Assembly: GCA_021802775.1 (NCBI GenBank)
Contig: JAJZRJ010000032.1
Location: 1 to 33,177 of the forward strand
From: Deltaproteobacteria bacterium
GTDB lineage: Bacteria; Desulfobacterota; Desulfobulbia; Desulfobulbales; Desulfurivibrionaceae
DNA length: 33,177 nt
Reading direction: 5' to 3'
A program made the position numbers and the translations under genes. Within the stretch, counting starts at the first letter, position 1. Each line of letters begins with the position of its first letter. This document shows positions 16,789 to 24,657 of the stretch, piece after piece. The notes below the pieces were generated by a model. It saw only the letters and a list, made by a program, of their open reading frames with translations. It did no database searches and was not told the origin of the DNA.

Positions 16789-18234
16789 ATGAAACGGAAG
16801 ACCACAGCCCTCTGTCTGCCTCTCGCGGCCCTGCTTGGCCTTGGGGGCTGCACCATGGCCCCGAGGTATGTCCGGCCGGAGCCCCCGGTCCCGGCCGGAT
16901 GGCCCAGCGGCCCGGCCTATCAGGCGCAGCAGGAGAACCGGTCCGCCAGGCAGGTGGCCGAACTTCCCTGGCAGGAATTTTTTGTCGATCAACAGCTGCA
17001 AAAGCTGATCGGCATGGCGCTCACGAACAACCGCGACCTGCGGATCGCGGCCTTGAACATCGAGCGGTCGCGGGCCCAGTACCGGATCCAGCGGGCTGAA
17101 TTGCTGCCGCAGTTCGATGCCACCGGCGCGGGCACTCTCCAGCGGGTGCCGGAGACCATCTCGTCCACCGGCCAGTCGGAAGAAACCCATCAGTACAGCG
17201 TCGGCCTTGGGGTCAGCAGCTACGAACTTGACCTGTCTGGACGGGTACAAAGCCTGAAGGATCAGGCGTTGGAGCAGTATCTCGCCACTGAGCAGGCGCG
17301 CCGCACCGTGCAGATCAGTCTGGTGGCCGAGGTGGTCACCAGTTACCTCAATCTGGCGGCTGACCGCGAGCGGCTGCATCTGGCCCGGGAGACCCTGACG
17401 GCCCAGCAGGCCACCCAGCAATTGATGCAGCGGCGTTTTGAGGTGGGTGCCTCGTCCGAACTGGATCTGCGCCAGGCGCAGACCCGGCTGGATGCGGCAC
17501 GGGTCGATGTCGCCCGCTATACGACCCTGGTGGCCCAGGACGAAAACGCCCTCAACCTGGTGGTCGGTACCGCGGCGCCGGCCGAGTTGCTGCCGCAGGC
17601 ACTTTCCGAGACCCTCACCGCCGTGCAGGATATCGCTCCCGGGCTGCCTTCCGAGGTGCTGCTCCGGCGTCCCGACGTGCTGGCGGCCGAGAATCTGCTC
17701 AAGGGATACAATGCCAACATCGGTGCCGCGCGGGCCGCTTTTTTCCCGCGCATTACCCTGACCGGCTCCGTCGGGGTCGGCAGCGACGAGCTCTCCGGTC
17801 TCTTCACCGATGGATCGGGCGCCTGGGCCTTTGCCCCGAAGATCGTGCTGCCGATCTTTCATGGCGGCTCGCTCTGGGCCAGTTTGAGGGTGTCGGAGGC
17901 GGATCGGGATATCGCCGTGGCCCGTTATGAAAAGACGATCCAGACCGCCTTCCGGGAAGTGGCCGACGCCCTTGCCCGGCGGGGAACCATTGACGAACAG
18001 CTGGCAGCGCGGCAGTCGCTCACCGGGGCCCTGGCCACGAGTCACCGCCTCTCCCGGGTCCGCTACGAAAAAGGGGTGGACAGCTATCTGGCGGTACTCG
18101 ATGCCCAGCGGTCGCTCTATGGCGCGCAGCAGGAGTTGATCGCTACGCGTTTGACGCGGCTCTTGAATCTGGTAACGTTATATAAAGTGCTCGGTGGCGG
18201 CGGGGAAGTCGCGCCTCCCTCCCAAACTCCGTGA
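16789..18234 (+). CDS. outer-membrane efflux channel lipoprotein (NodT/OprM family)
   Basis: 481 aa; TolC-like trimeric channel that completes the pump. A lipoprotein signal ends in LLGLGGC (Cys near residue 21), followed by TMAPRYVRPEPPVP as in OprM/NodT proteins. Two similar halves of heptad-rich helices follow, each with the family's N-x-D/R-L-x-A region (NNRDLRIAALN) and the LLRRPDVLAAENLL segment. ATG 16789 starts one nt after the pump stop (TGAG-ATG), implying coupling. The longer frame from 16723 overlaps the pump and lacks the signal peptide at its start, so it is rejected. Confidence 0.93.
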   Translation: MKRKTTALCLPLAALLGLGGCTMAPRYVRPEPPVPAGWPSGPAYQAQQENRSARQVAELPWQEFFVDQQLQKLIGMALTNNRDLRIAALNIERSRAQYRIQRAELLPQFDATGAGTLQRVPETISSTGQSEETHQYSVGLGVSSYELDLSGRVQSLKDQALEQYLATEQARRTVQISLVAEVVTSYLNLAADRERLHLARETLTAQQATQQLMQRRFEVGASSELDLRQAQTRLDAARVDVARYTTLVAQDENALNLVVGTAAPAELLPQALSETLTAVQDIAPGLPSEVLLRRPDVLAAENLLKGYNANIGAARAAFFPRITLTGSVGVGSDELSGLFTDGSGAWAFAPKIVLPIFHGGSLWASLRVSEADRDIAVARYEKTIQTAFREVADALARRGTIDEQLAARQSLTGALATSHRLSRVRYEKGVDSYLAVLDAQRSLYGAQQELIATRLTRLLNLVTLYKVLGGGGEVAPPSQTP

Positions 18235-18562
18235 GGCGCCGCTTGAGGCAACGCGCCAACCATCTCCGGAGGGTGCCTGAAACCATTCAGGTTGGTGTTC
18301 TACTAATCAAGCGCGAAGCCGTCACGGATTCAGGAAAATGGTTGGCCAGGGTCGCGGGCGTGCCGGTCCCGGCTCTTTCGGGCGTTGCCGCCTGCCGCGG
18401 TTCCTCTTTCTTGTCCTGACCGGTGGGATCTTGTTTGCGTTCTCCCCGGCCCGTTTTCGCTCGCAAGGCGCTCGGAACCATGGCGTGAGTGTCGGGGCTG
18501 CCCGGCGGGCACAGGATCGCCGGAAGGGGAGAGAGGCGGCCGGTGGTCGGTAACGGCGGCGA
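18235..18562. other. intergenic region between convergent efflux and regulator genes
   Basis: No gene seen. It holds a small perfect hairpin CCTGAA-ACCA-TTCAGG (18276-18291), a 9-bp inverted pair (18255-18263 GCCAACCAT; 18338-18346 ATGGTTGGC) and the second copy of the 33-nt repeat. The short open frames here have no family features. Confidence 0.5.
18303..18335 (+). repeat. 33-nt inverted repeat, copy B
   Basis: Matches the reverse complement of 61-93 at 32 of 33 positions. It lies 68 nt after the stop of the efflux channel gene and is enclosed by the 9-bp inverted pair 18255-18263/18338-18346. Together with copy A it brackets the hydrogenase, hyp and efflux genes in opposite orientation. 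Confidence 0.75.
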
Positions 18563-20626
18563 TCAGTCGCCGATCATCTCATCGGGCGGGCTGATGAGCT
18601 CGTAACGTTCGATCTTGCGGCGCAGGGTGTCTTTCGAGATGCCCAGTTCCCGGCAGGTGGCGAGCCGCTTCCAGCAGTTGCGCTCCAGGGCCTGTCGGAT
18701 GGCCTGGCGTTCGATTTCGTCCAGGGTCTGTGGCTTACCGGGTGCCAGCACGTCCGCCTCGGCCGGGCTTTTTTCCGCCGGGGCAAAGGGGTCGGGCAGG
18801 TGTTCCGGCTGGATGAAGCCGCCGTGGCAGAGGATGAAGGCATATTCGATGAGGTTTTCCAGCTCCCGGATGTTGCCGGGGAAGTCGTAGCGCATGAGAA
18901 TGGCCATGGTTGAGTCGGCCACGCCGACGATATCCTTGCCCTGCTCGGCGCTGAACTGCCTGGTGAAGTGCTCGGCCAGCATCGGGATGTCTTCCTTGCG
19001 TTCCCGCAAGGGCGGCAGTTGGATGCGCACCACGTTAAGGCGGTAGAAAAGATCCTCGCGGAAGAGTCCTTCCCTGACCAGGGTCTGGAGGTCGCGGTTG
19101 GTGGCGGCGATGATGCGGACATCGGCCTTGACCGGCTTGCTGGAACCCAGCGGTTCGTAGACCTTTTCCTGCAGGACCCGCAGCAGCTTGACTTGAAGGG
19201 CCGAGGGGATATCGCCGATCTCGTCGAGAAAGAGGGTGCCGCCCTCGGCCGCGGCGAAGCGGCCGGCGCGATCCTGCCTGGCATCGGTGAAGGCGCCCGC
19301 CTTGTAGCCGAAGAGTTCGGATTCGAGCAGGGTTTCCGGCAGCGCTCCGCAGTTGACGGCCACGAAGGGGCCGTCGCCCCGCGGGCTGGAGCTGTGGAGG
19401 GCTCGCGCCACCAGCTCCTTGCCGGTGCCCGATTCGCCGAGGATCAGCACGTTGCTCGGGCTGCCGGCGATCTCCGGCAGGATGCGGAAGATGTTCCGCA
19501 TCTTCGGGCTCTTGCTGATGATCTCGCCAAAGGTGTAGCGCTTACGAAGCTGGCGCCGCAGCTCGGTGACGAGGCTCAGATCGCGGAAGGTCTCCACCCC
19601 GCCGATGACGTTGCCTTCGTGATCGAGGAGCGGCGCGGCGCTGATGGAAATGGGCAGCTCCTTGCCTTCGATGTCGCGGATGAAGATGGAACGGTTGGCC
19701 ACCGGCTTGCCGCTGTAAAGGCTCTGGGCGATGGCGCAGTTCTCGCCGCAGATGCTCGAGTGGAACACGTCGGCGCAGGATTTGCCGATGGCCGCCTCCC
19801 GCTTCCAGCCGGTGATGGTCTCGGCCGCCCGGTTGAACGAGGTGATCCGCCAGTTGCGGTCCACGGTGAAGACACCGTCGGCGATGCTTTCGAGCACCAG
19901 GTCCTTGGTCATCACCGCGGTAAGGTCGCGGAAGGTCTCGACCCCGCCGATGACGTCGCCCCCGGGACCGGTGAGCGGCGCGGCACTGATCGAGATGGGG
20001 ATGGTGTTGCCATCCTTTCCTTTAATGAAGACGGAGCGGTTGCAGATCGGCGAGCCGGACTCGACGCTGTGGGCCAGGACGCAGTTCTCGCCGCAGGCGC
20101 TGGAATGGAACACGGCGTTGCACGGCTTGCCCAGCACCTCGGTGCGGCTCCAGCCGGTGATCTGTTCCGCCGCCTTGTTGAAGGAGGTGAGGTTCCAGTC
20201 GCGGTCCACGGTGAAGACCCCATCGGCGATGCTGTTCAGCACCATGGTGTAGGCCAGGGTCGGGTCGGCGGCGTCGCGCAGGGCGATGATGGCGCCGGCC
20301 ATCCGGCCGTCGGGCTTTGGGATCGGGATGGCAGTGACCAGGACGATGGTGCTGTCGTTCGTTTCGGCTTTTTTGACCACGACCCGGAAATTGTGCAGGC
20401 CGCGACCGGCGGCCAGGGGGCCGTACAGGCCGTACAACGCCTCGAAGCGCCCGGTACTGCCGAAGACCTCCTGGCAGCTTTTACCGAGCACCTCGCCCTT
20501 GGCAAGGCCGAGCAGTGATTCGGCCTCCTTGTTGAAGGAGGAGATGCGCCATTGCTCGTCAACAGTGAACACCGCCTCCCTGACTTGGGAGGCGGGAGGT
20601 ATGGCGTGGGCATCCTGATCGGGCAT
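18563..20626 (-). CDS. sigma-54 dependent activator with three PAS domains
   Basis: 687 aa from ATG 20626. Three PAS domains (about 15-118, 126-236, 241-351) precede an AAA+ sigma-54 activator domain and a Fis-type helix-turn-helix. Walker A is GESGTGKE (397-404), Walker [12 protein letters not shown], and the sigma-54 contact loop reads GAFTDA (444-449) instead of GAFTGA, a known variant. PAS2 and PAS3 are tandem copies, each with a Cys, eight residues, then CGENC (C169/C178/C182 and C284/C293/C297). This suggests a bound metal, Fe-S cluster or redox-active thiols. The last helices ([18 protein letters not shown]) bind DNA. No receiver domain, so sensing is direct. A GTG at 20668 would add 14 residues but lies inside a palindrome. 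It is divergent from the Fe-S/cytochrome genes and a likely regulator of them. Confidence 0.9.
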   Translation of the reverse strand: MPDQDAHAIPPASQVREAVFTVDEQWRISSFNKEAESLLGLAKGEVLGKSCQEVFGSTGRFEALYGLYGPLAAGRGLHNFRVVVKKAETNDSTIVLVTAIPIPKPDGRMAGAIIALRDAADPTLAYTMVLNSIADGVFTVDRDWNLTSFNKAAEQITGWSRTEVLGKPCNAVFHSSACGENCVLAHSVESGSPICNRSVFIKGKDGNTIPISISAAPLTGPGGDVIGGVETFRDLTAVMTKDLVLESIADGVFTVDRNWRITSFNRAAETITGWKREAAIGKSCADVFHSSICGENCAIAQSLYSGKPVANRSIFIRDIEGKELPISISAAPLLDHEGNVIGGVETFRDLSLVTELRRQLRKRYTFGEIISKSPKMRNIFRILPEIAGSPSNVLILGESGTGKELVARALHSSSPRGDGPFVAVNCGALPETLLESELFGYKAGAFTDARQDRAGRFAAAEGGTLFLDEIGDIPSALQVKLLRVLQEKVYEPLGSSKPVKADVRIIAATNRDLQTLVREGLFREDLFYRLNVVRIQLPPLRERKEDIPMLAEHFTRQFSAEQGKDIVGVADSTMAILMRYDFPGNIRELENLIEYAFILCHGGFIQPEHLPDPFAPAEKSPAEADVLAPGKPQTLDEIERQAIRQALERNCWKRLATCRELGISKDTLRRKIERYELISPPDEMIGD

Positions 20627-20651
20627 GGCCTGTGCGGTTCGTGTTGGGGAA

Positions 20652-20669
20652 GGTGTCCGCGGGGACACC
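20652..20669. promoter_or_regulatory. 18-bp palindrome before the sigma-54 activator gene
   Basis: GGTGTCC (20652-20658) and GGACACC (20663-20669) are separated by four nt. It lies just upstream of the chosen ATG of the activator gene. It could be an autoregulatory binding site or a leader hairpin. A single GGACACC half-site recurs at 23041-23047, downstream of the -24/-12 promoter. Confidence 0.35.
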
Positions 20670-20797
20670 CGGGATTGGGTCCAGGTATCTTCCTATACCA
20701 GATACCAGAAAAAAACATTTTCCGCCGCGATTATGGTGTGCTTTCCCTCATCGCCCGCGGAGACGCAGGTGTGTAAGTCATTAACTAAAAAATTAAC

Positions 20798-20825
20798 TTG
20801 ACATGCATGCTTGTCAAATTAGAAT
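20798..20825 (+). promoter_or_regulatory. sigma-70 promoter with overlapping palindromic operator
   Basis: TTGACA (20798-20803), 16 nt, then TAGAAT (20820-20825). The -35 box is the left arm of a 20-bp near-perfect palindrome: TTGACA, T, GCATGC, T, TGTCAA (20798-20817), with only the T/T pair mismatched. This is a strong promoter with an operator covering the -35 box and spacer. It gives a leader of about 140 nt before the Fe-S protein gene. Which regulator binds is unknown. Confidence 0.55.
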
Positions 20826-20973
20826 GACGCGCGGGTTTAGCAAATTATGGCAAAATTACTTTGTAAAGAAGTTTTGTTTCGTCTTTCGGGGGTTCTTCTA
20901 TAGTGTTGGGTAAAAAACGGGGAAGGTGCGCATAAGGGGCCATCCTGGCTGGTAACTCGAGGGGGAGACTGGA

Positions 20974-21741
20974 ATGATAAAAATCGACGAATTGGAAAAA
21001 CTCAAAGACGATGGCGCGGAGACGCTGCCATCGGAGGAGCGCCGCCGTTTCCTGCGGTTCGGCCTCGCCGTGACCGGCGTGTTTCTCGGCGGCTCGGTTC
21101 TTTCCCTGACCTCGGCGCGTGACGCCCGGGGCCAGATGGGCCCCATGGGCCCGGTGCCGCCGGCGGGCAAGTTTCCTTACAAGCCGCACTACACCATGGT
21201 TATCCGGCAGAACCGCTGTATCGATTGCGAGCGCTGCATGGAGGCCTGCGTCAAGACCAATCAGGTACCTTTCTACGGCTACCGCACCAAGATCCTGGAA
21301 CAGGTACGTGACCTGGGGCAGGGGCAGAGCGAGCGGCTGTTCATGCCGGTGCTCTGCAACCACTGCAACCGGCCGCCGTGCGTGCGCGTCTGCCCGACCA
21401 CCGCGACCTACAAGGACAAGACCAACGGCATCGTCATGATGGACTACAAGCGCTGCATCGGTTGCAAGACCTGCATGGCGGCCTGCCCCTATAATGCCCG
21501 GTATTTCAAGGAAGAAAACCGCGCCGTTGACAAGTGCAACTTCTGCATCGACACCCGGCTGTTGAGGGGTGAGGCCAAGACCGCCTGCGCCGCCGCCTGC
21601 CCGGCGGGCGTCCGGATCTTCGGCGATCTGACCGATGCGGGCAGCGAGGCCTACCGTCTGATTCACCGGCCGGAGAAGATCGTCTGGGTACTGCGGCCGG
21701 AGACCGGCGCCATGCCCAACGTATTCTACATGAACGACTAA
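20974..21741 (+). CDS. Tat-exported four-cluster 4Fe-4S ferredoxin-like subunit
   Basis: 255 aa; DMSOR-B/PsrB/DsrO-like electron-transfer protein. A twin-arginine region (RRRFLRFG, residues 23-30) precedes a hydrophobic stretch, placing it in the periplasm. Sixteen cysteines form four groups: C82/85/88/92, C128/131/136/140, C161/164/167/171 and C188/191/205/209. Such subunits pair with an NrfD-type membrane protein to move electrons between quinone and periplasmic carriers; here a trihaem cytochrome follows after 25 nt and an NrfD protein lies further downstream. No molybdopterin catalytic subunit is nearby. GGGGGAG before ATG 20974 supports the start. DsrO, TtrB and Geobacter Cbc4-type subunits are alternative relatives. 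Confidence 0.88.
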   Translation: MIKIDELEKLKDDGAETLPSEERRRFLRFGLAVTGVFLGGSVLSLTSARDARGQMGPMGPVPPAGKFPYKPHYTMVIRQNRCIDCERCMEACVKTNQVPFYGYRTKILEQVRDLGQGQSERLFMPVLCNHCNRPPCVRVCPTTATYKDKTNGIVMMDYKRCIGCKTCMAACPYNARYFKEENRAVDKCNFCIDTRLLRGEAKTACAAACPAGVRIFGDLTDAGSEAYRLIHRPEKIVWVLRPETGAMPNVFYMND

Positions 21742-21766
21742 AACCTAGTGGGATGAGGACGGCGAT

Positions 21767-22219
21767 ATGAAGCGCGTAGAAAAGAGCGTTGGCGTTCTGT
21801 GTGGCGTGCTCCTGCTGGCAGGCATTTTTGCCTTTGCCGGCCAGGTGACTGGTGGGCAGCGGAAGGCGCAGCCGAAGGAAGAGGCGTATGATGAGAGCAC
21901 CTATGGTCCGGCCAACCCGATCATCTGGACCAAGCCGCTGAAAGCGGTGGTGTTCTCCCATAAAACCCATACCATGGGCGCGGGCCTGAGCTGCGACAAC
22001 TGCCACGACGCCATTTTCGAGATGGCTGCCGGTACTGCTCAGGAAAAACCGGACTTCACCATGGCTTCCCTGTACAAGGGTAAGTACTGTGGCGCCTGCC
22101 ATGACGGCAATATGGCCTTTGCCTCCAATACCCGTTGTGCCACCTGCCACGTAGGGGTCAAGGGGTACAACCGGCTGACCGGGGCCGATGCGAAGAAATC
22201 CGGCAAGGCTGGCCACTGA
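21767..22219 (+). CDS. periplasmic trihaem c7-type cytochrome c
   Basis: 150 aa; Sec signal peptide (about residues 1-25, ending FAFAG) then a trihaem domain. Haem motifs are CDNCH (76-80), CGACH (108-112) and CATCH (124-128). FSHKTH supplies H65 and H68 as likely axial ligands, and MAAG and AF spacing match the c(7)-type trihaem family. It likely exchanges electrons with the Fe-S protein encoded 25 nt upstream. A strong intrinsic terminator follows, so the Fe-S and cytochrome genes form one transcription unit. Haem attachment would depend on the ResB/ResC pair encoded further on. Confidence 0.9.
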   Translation: MKRVEKSVGVLCGVLLLAGIFAFAGQVTGGQRKAQPKEEAYDESTYGPANPIIWTKPLKAVVFSHKTHTMGAGLSCDNCHDAIFEMAAGTAQEKPDFTMASLYKGKYCGACHDGNMAFASNTRCATCHVGVKGYNRLTGADAKKSGKAGH

Positions 22220-22295
22220 GAAAAAGCGGCCGCCGCCACGGCGTCGTTGTCAAGATGTCGTGTATGATTTGAACCCGCGGTTGTATAGTTGACCC

Positions 22296-22328
22296 AAGGC
22301 GGGGTGCCCATGGCGCCCCGCCTTTTTT
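22296..22328 (+). terminator. strong intrinsic terminator after cytochrome gene
   Basis: AAGGCGGGG (22296-22304) pairs with CCCCGCCTT (22316-22324); inner GCC/GGC pairs and one G-T pair extend the stem to 13 bp around a CAT loop. A run of six T follows directly. Confidence 0.9.
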
Positions 22329-22975
22329 GCGCCTTTTCTTGCCGCTTCCCGCGGCCTTCTCCACCTTCCCCGCCGTTTGCAACGTTCTGTTGATCTCCCG
22401 GAGCTTTTTGGATGCCCTGTTTTCAATTTTGGCAGGAGTGCGGCAAGGCTTGCGCGCCGGCTATCGCGCTCCTCTCCGGTCGCTCCGGACTTGGGGTGAA
22501 CGGGGCATCTGACGGAGAGCCGTTCCGCCATCGTTCGCTCCGGCGGAGGGTATTGCCGGTTGTTCTCCCCTGGCGAGGCAAAGTTTTCGGTCGTTGGGGC
22601 GATGGGGTAGGCGCAAAGCTCGTCTTCTATCTCAACTATTTTAAATAATTGATGTATTTGTATCGCGATCCCTGCTGCTGCCGGGGCATTGGTGGCGGTC
22701 GACCGCGGTGGCTGTTCTGGCTGCCGGTTATTTAATGATCTGTAATTACAGCTTTTTTTAAAGAAAGGAGCGGTTGTTGGCCGTTAGGCGGCGATGGGCG
22801 CATTATGCGTCTTTTTGCTTTTTAGCGAGGAATCATTATTAGCCCTATTGATTAAATAATCTGCCAATTGGGGTTGGGGGTGAAGGTTGAACAAGCGATG
22901 GGGCATGAAACTATCTCTTCGTTTTTTGGTGGTACTTGTGTCGTGATGGGAAAACAGTCGGCCCGCAAAGTGACC

Positions 22976-22992
22976 TTGGCACGCCCCTTGCT
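22976..22992 (+). promoter_or_regulatory. sigma-54 (-24/-12) promoter
   Basis: TTGGCACG-CCCC-TTGCT matches the RpoN consensus almost perfectly: GG at 22978-22979 and GC at 22990-22991 are exactly ten nt apart. Transcription should begin near 23003 and read towards the NrfD gene. The PAS-type sigma-54 activator encoded at 18563-20626 is the obvious candidate activator. Confidence 0.75.
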
Positions 22993-23002
22993 CATAGACC
23001 GA

Positions 23003-23392
23003 AAGTAACACGGGACAACGGGAGGCAAGCCTGCGAAGGCGGACACCCAGGGAGGTGGCAGCAGAAGGGAAACACAGAGTTCCGGCAACTACTCCTCAAT
23101 CCCCGGGTGGCGGCCCGGGTGCTGGAACCGCACCAGCCAGGCTTTTCGATAGCAGATTGTGTAACCACAGGCGGGGAAGCGTAACTGATCACGGGGTAGG
23201 CCCCGGAAGGGTGTACAACCCCGAAACAAGCGATCACAGGGCACCGCATCTGCTTTGTTATCGGCCTGTTCACATACAAAAGTATTGCTCTCAGGCCTCT
23301 GCCGCACATCTGCGGCACCCTGTGATCGCTTACGGGGAAGCGCCTGAAAGAATTGGAAGAACCGTAAGATCAAAAAAATAGGGGGAACAGCA
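23003..23392 (+). ncRNA. candidate structured leader RNA of the NrfD gene
   Basis: The predicted leader is about 390 nt. Visible stems include GCCT-GCGA-AGGC with a GNRA loop (23029-23040), GTTCCGGC/GCTGGAAC (23079-23086/23121-23128) around CCCGGG-TGGCGG-CCCGGG (23102-23119), and CGGGG-TAGG-CCCCG (23192-23205). There is also a perfect 14-bp long-range pairing, AAGCGATCACAGGG (23228-23241) with CCCTGTGATCGCTT (23318-23331), which encloses GCCGCA-CATC-TGCGGC (23301-23316). The 10-mer CGGGGAAGCG occurs at 23172 and 23333. I do not recognise it as a known riboswitch; it could be a new regulatory RNA or a small RNA processed from the transcript. Confidence 0.45.
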
Positions 23393-24577
23393 ATGTCGAA
23401 CGCATTCTCACTGGCGGAAGTGGCCGAGCAGCGGGTGGCAACCCCGGCGGTGAACAAGGCCACCATCATCTGCATCGCCCTGGCTCTGCTTGGGGTCGGC
23501 GCCGGGCTCTATGCCCATATTGTCGGTCATCATCATGCCTTTGCCAACACCCGCGAGATGCCGTGGGGCATTCTCATCGCCAACTATGCCTACTTCGCGA
23601 TCATCTCCACCGGCCTTTGCCTGCTGGCCGTACTAAGCCACATCTTCGGCAGCAACCGCCTCACCGCGCTGGCCAACCGGATGGTCTATCTCTCCATCGT
23701 GGTGATCTTCGGCGGTTTCGCCATCATCGGTCTGGAACTCGAGAATCCGCACCGCATGCTGCTCTATAACGTGCTCTCCCCGAACCTGACCTCCAACGTC
23801 TGGTGGATGGGCACTCTCTACAGCATGGCTGTGGCCTTCATGTTCGTCGAATTCTACCTCATCCTGACCAGGAAGTACTCCCTGGCCGTAACCCTCGGCG
23901 TCATGGGCGCGCTGGCCGAGGTGGCTGCCAACACCAACCTCGGTGCGGTCTTCGCCACCCTTTCTTCCCGCCCGTTCTGGTACGGTTCGCAGCTGCCGGT
24001 GTACTTCCTGGCTTCCGCGGTCATGACCGGTTCCGCCGCCATCATTCTCTTCACCGACTGGGCGGCCAGGATGCGCGGCGGGGCGCTGGACATGGCGTCG
24101 GTCGAGGGCATGCAGGGCGCTGGCAAGGTTATGTTCACCACCCTGGTGCTCATCGCCGTGGCCACCACCTGGAAGTTCATCGCCTGCTTCGTTGGCGGCA
24201 CCGAGGATGCCCGGATGGCTGCCATGAGCCTGCTCCAGGGCCCGCTGGCCACCAACTTCTGGGTCTTCGAGATCGTGGTTGGCATGGCCTTCCCGCTGGC
24301 CATCATGGTCATCACCCGCATGAAGAGCATGCCGGCTCTCTCTGCCGCCGCGCTGATGATCCTGGTGGGGGCCTACTTCCAGCGTCATGACATCGTGGTC
24401 GCTGGCCAGATCGTCCCGATCTATGCCGGTTGGGACGAGATGCCGGCCTACCTCTCCTACGTGCCGTCCGCGGCCGAATTTCTGGTATCCCTCGGCGGTT
24501 TCGGTATCGTCGGCGCCGGCTTCCTGCTGGGCGAGCGGTTCTTTGGCAAGGCCTTCCGCGATCAGGGGCACCACTAA
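23393..24577 (+). CDS. NrfD/PsrC-family quinone-interacting membrane protein
   Basis: 394 aa with about ten hydrophobic helices, from TIICIALALLGVGAGLYAHI to FLVSLGGFGIVGAGFLLGERFF. The PWGILIANYAYFAIISTG and LENPHRM segments are typical of NrfD-family quinol subunits. It probably forms a quinone:cytochrome oxidoreductase with the Fe-S protein and trihaem cytochrome encoded upstream; Geobacter Cbc4 and DsrJOP-like modules have the same three parts. A ribosome binding site AGGGGGAA lies before ATG 23393. The gene is separated from its presumed partners by a terminator and has its own sigma-54 promoter, so its level can be set independently. The direction of electron flow and terminal acceptor are unknown. 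Confidence 0.88.
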   Translation: MSNAFSLAEVAEQRVATPAVNKATIICIALALLGVGAGLYAHIVGHHHAFANTREMPWGILIANYAYFAIISTGLCLLAVLSHIFGSNRLTALANRMVYLSIVVIFGGFAIIGLELENPHRMLLYNVLSPNLTSNVWWMGTLYSMAVAFMFVEFYLILTRKYSLAVTLGVMGALAEVAANTNLGAVFATLSSRPFWYGSQLPVYFLASAVMTGSAAIILFTDWAARMRGGALDMASVEGMQGAGKVMFTTLVLIAVATTWKFIACFVGGTEDARMAAMSLLQGPLATNFWVFEIVVGMAFPLAIMVITRMKSMPALSAAALMILVGAYFQRHDIVVAGQIVPIYAGWDEMPAYLSYVPSAAEFLVSLGGFGIVGAGFLLGERFFGKAFRDQGHH

Positions 24578-24604
24578 GACCGGCCTTGCGCGCGTGAGCG
24601 AACT

Positions 24605-24635
24605 TCTCCGCGGGCGGAAAATCCGCCCGCGGAGA
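24605..24635 (+). terminator. 14-bp perfect hairpin between NrfD and MerR genes
   Basis: TCTCCGCGGGCGGA (24605-24618) and TCCGCCCGCGGAGA (24622-24635) with an AAA loop. No T-run follows, so it is more likely an mRNA stabilising or processing element, or a partial terminator, than a classical terminator. It lies 22 nt before the MerR start codon. Confidence 0.5.
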
Positions 24636-24657
24636 GACTCGGAAAAGGAGAGCAACA

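Larger units (their letters stand above)
22220..23392. other. 1.2-kb gene-free region: terminator, sigma-54 promoter, leader
   Basis: Contains a strong terminator (22296-22328), then about 650 nt (22330-22975) with no coding signal that I trust. A 12-bp palindrome CTGTAATTACAG at 22740-22751 is followed by a C and then seven T. From 22976 a -24/-12 promoter begins a long, hairpin-rich stretch that runs to the NrfD gene. Short open frames exist on both strands, but none has a ribosome binding site, family motif or credible composition. Confidence 0.6.

Noticed and set aside
22327..22648. short open frames in the gene-free region after the terminator
   Set aside because: No ribosome binding sites, no family resemblance, and overlapping frames on both strands. 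Treated as non-coding.
22992..23318. 108-codon minus-strand frame opposite the structured leader
   Set aside because: Its Cys/Pro/Arg-rich product shows no fold signature and is best explained as the complement of a structured RNA.
23003..23392. leader as a cobalamin riboswitch or group II intron fragment
   Set aside because: The characteristic B12 box (GCCACTG) and the intron domain V consensus are absent, despite similar GC-rich stems.
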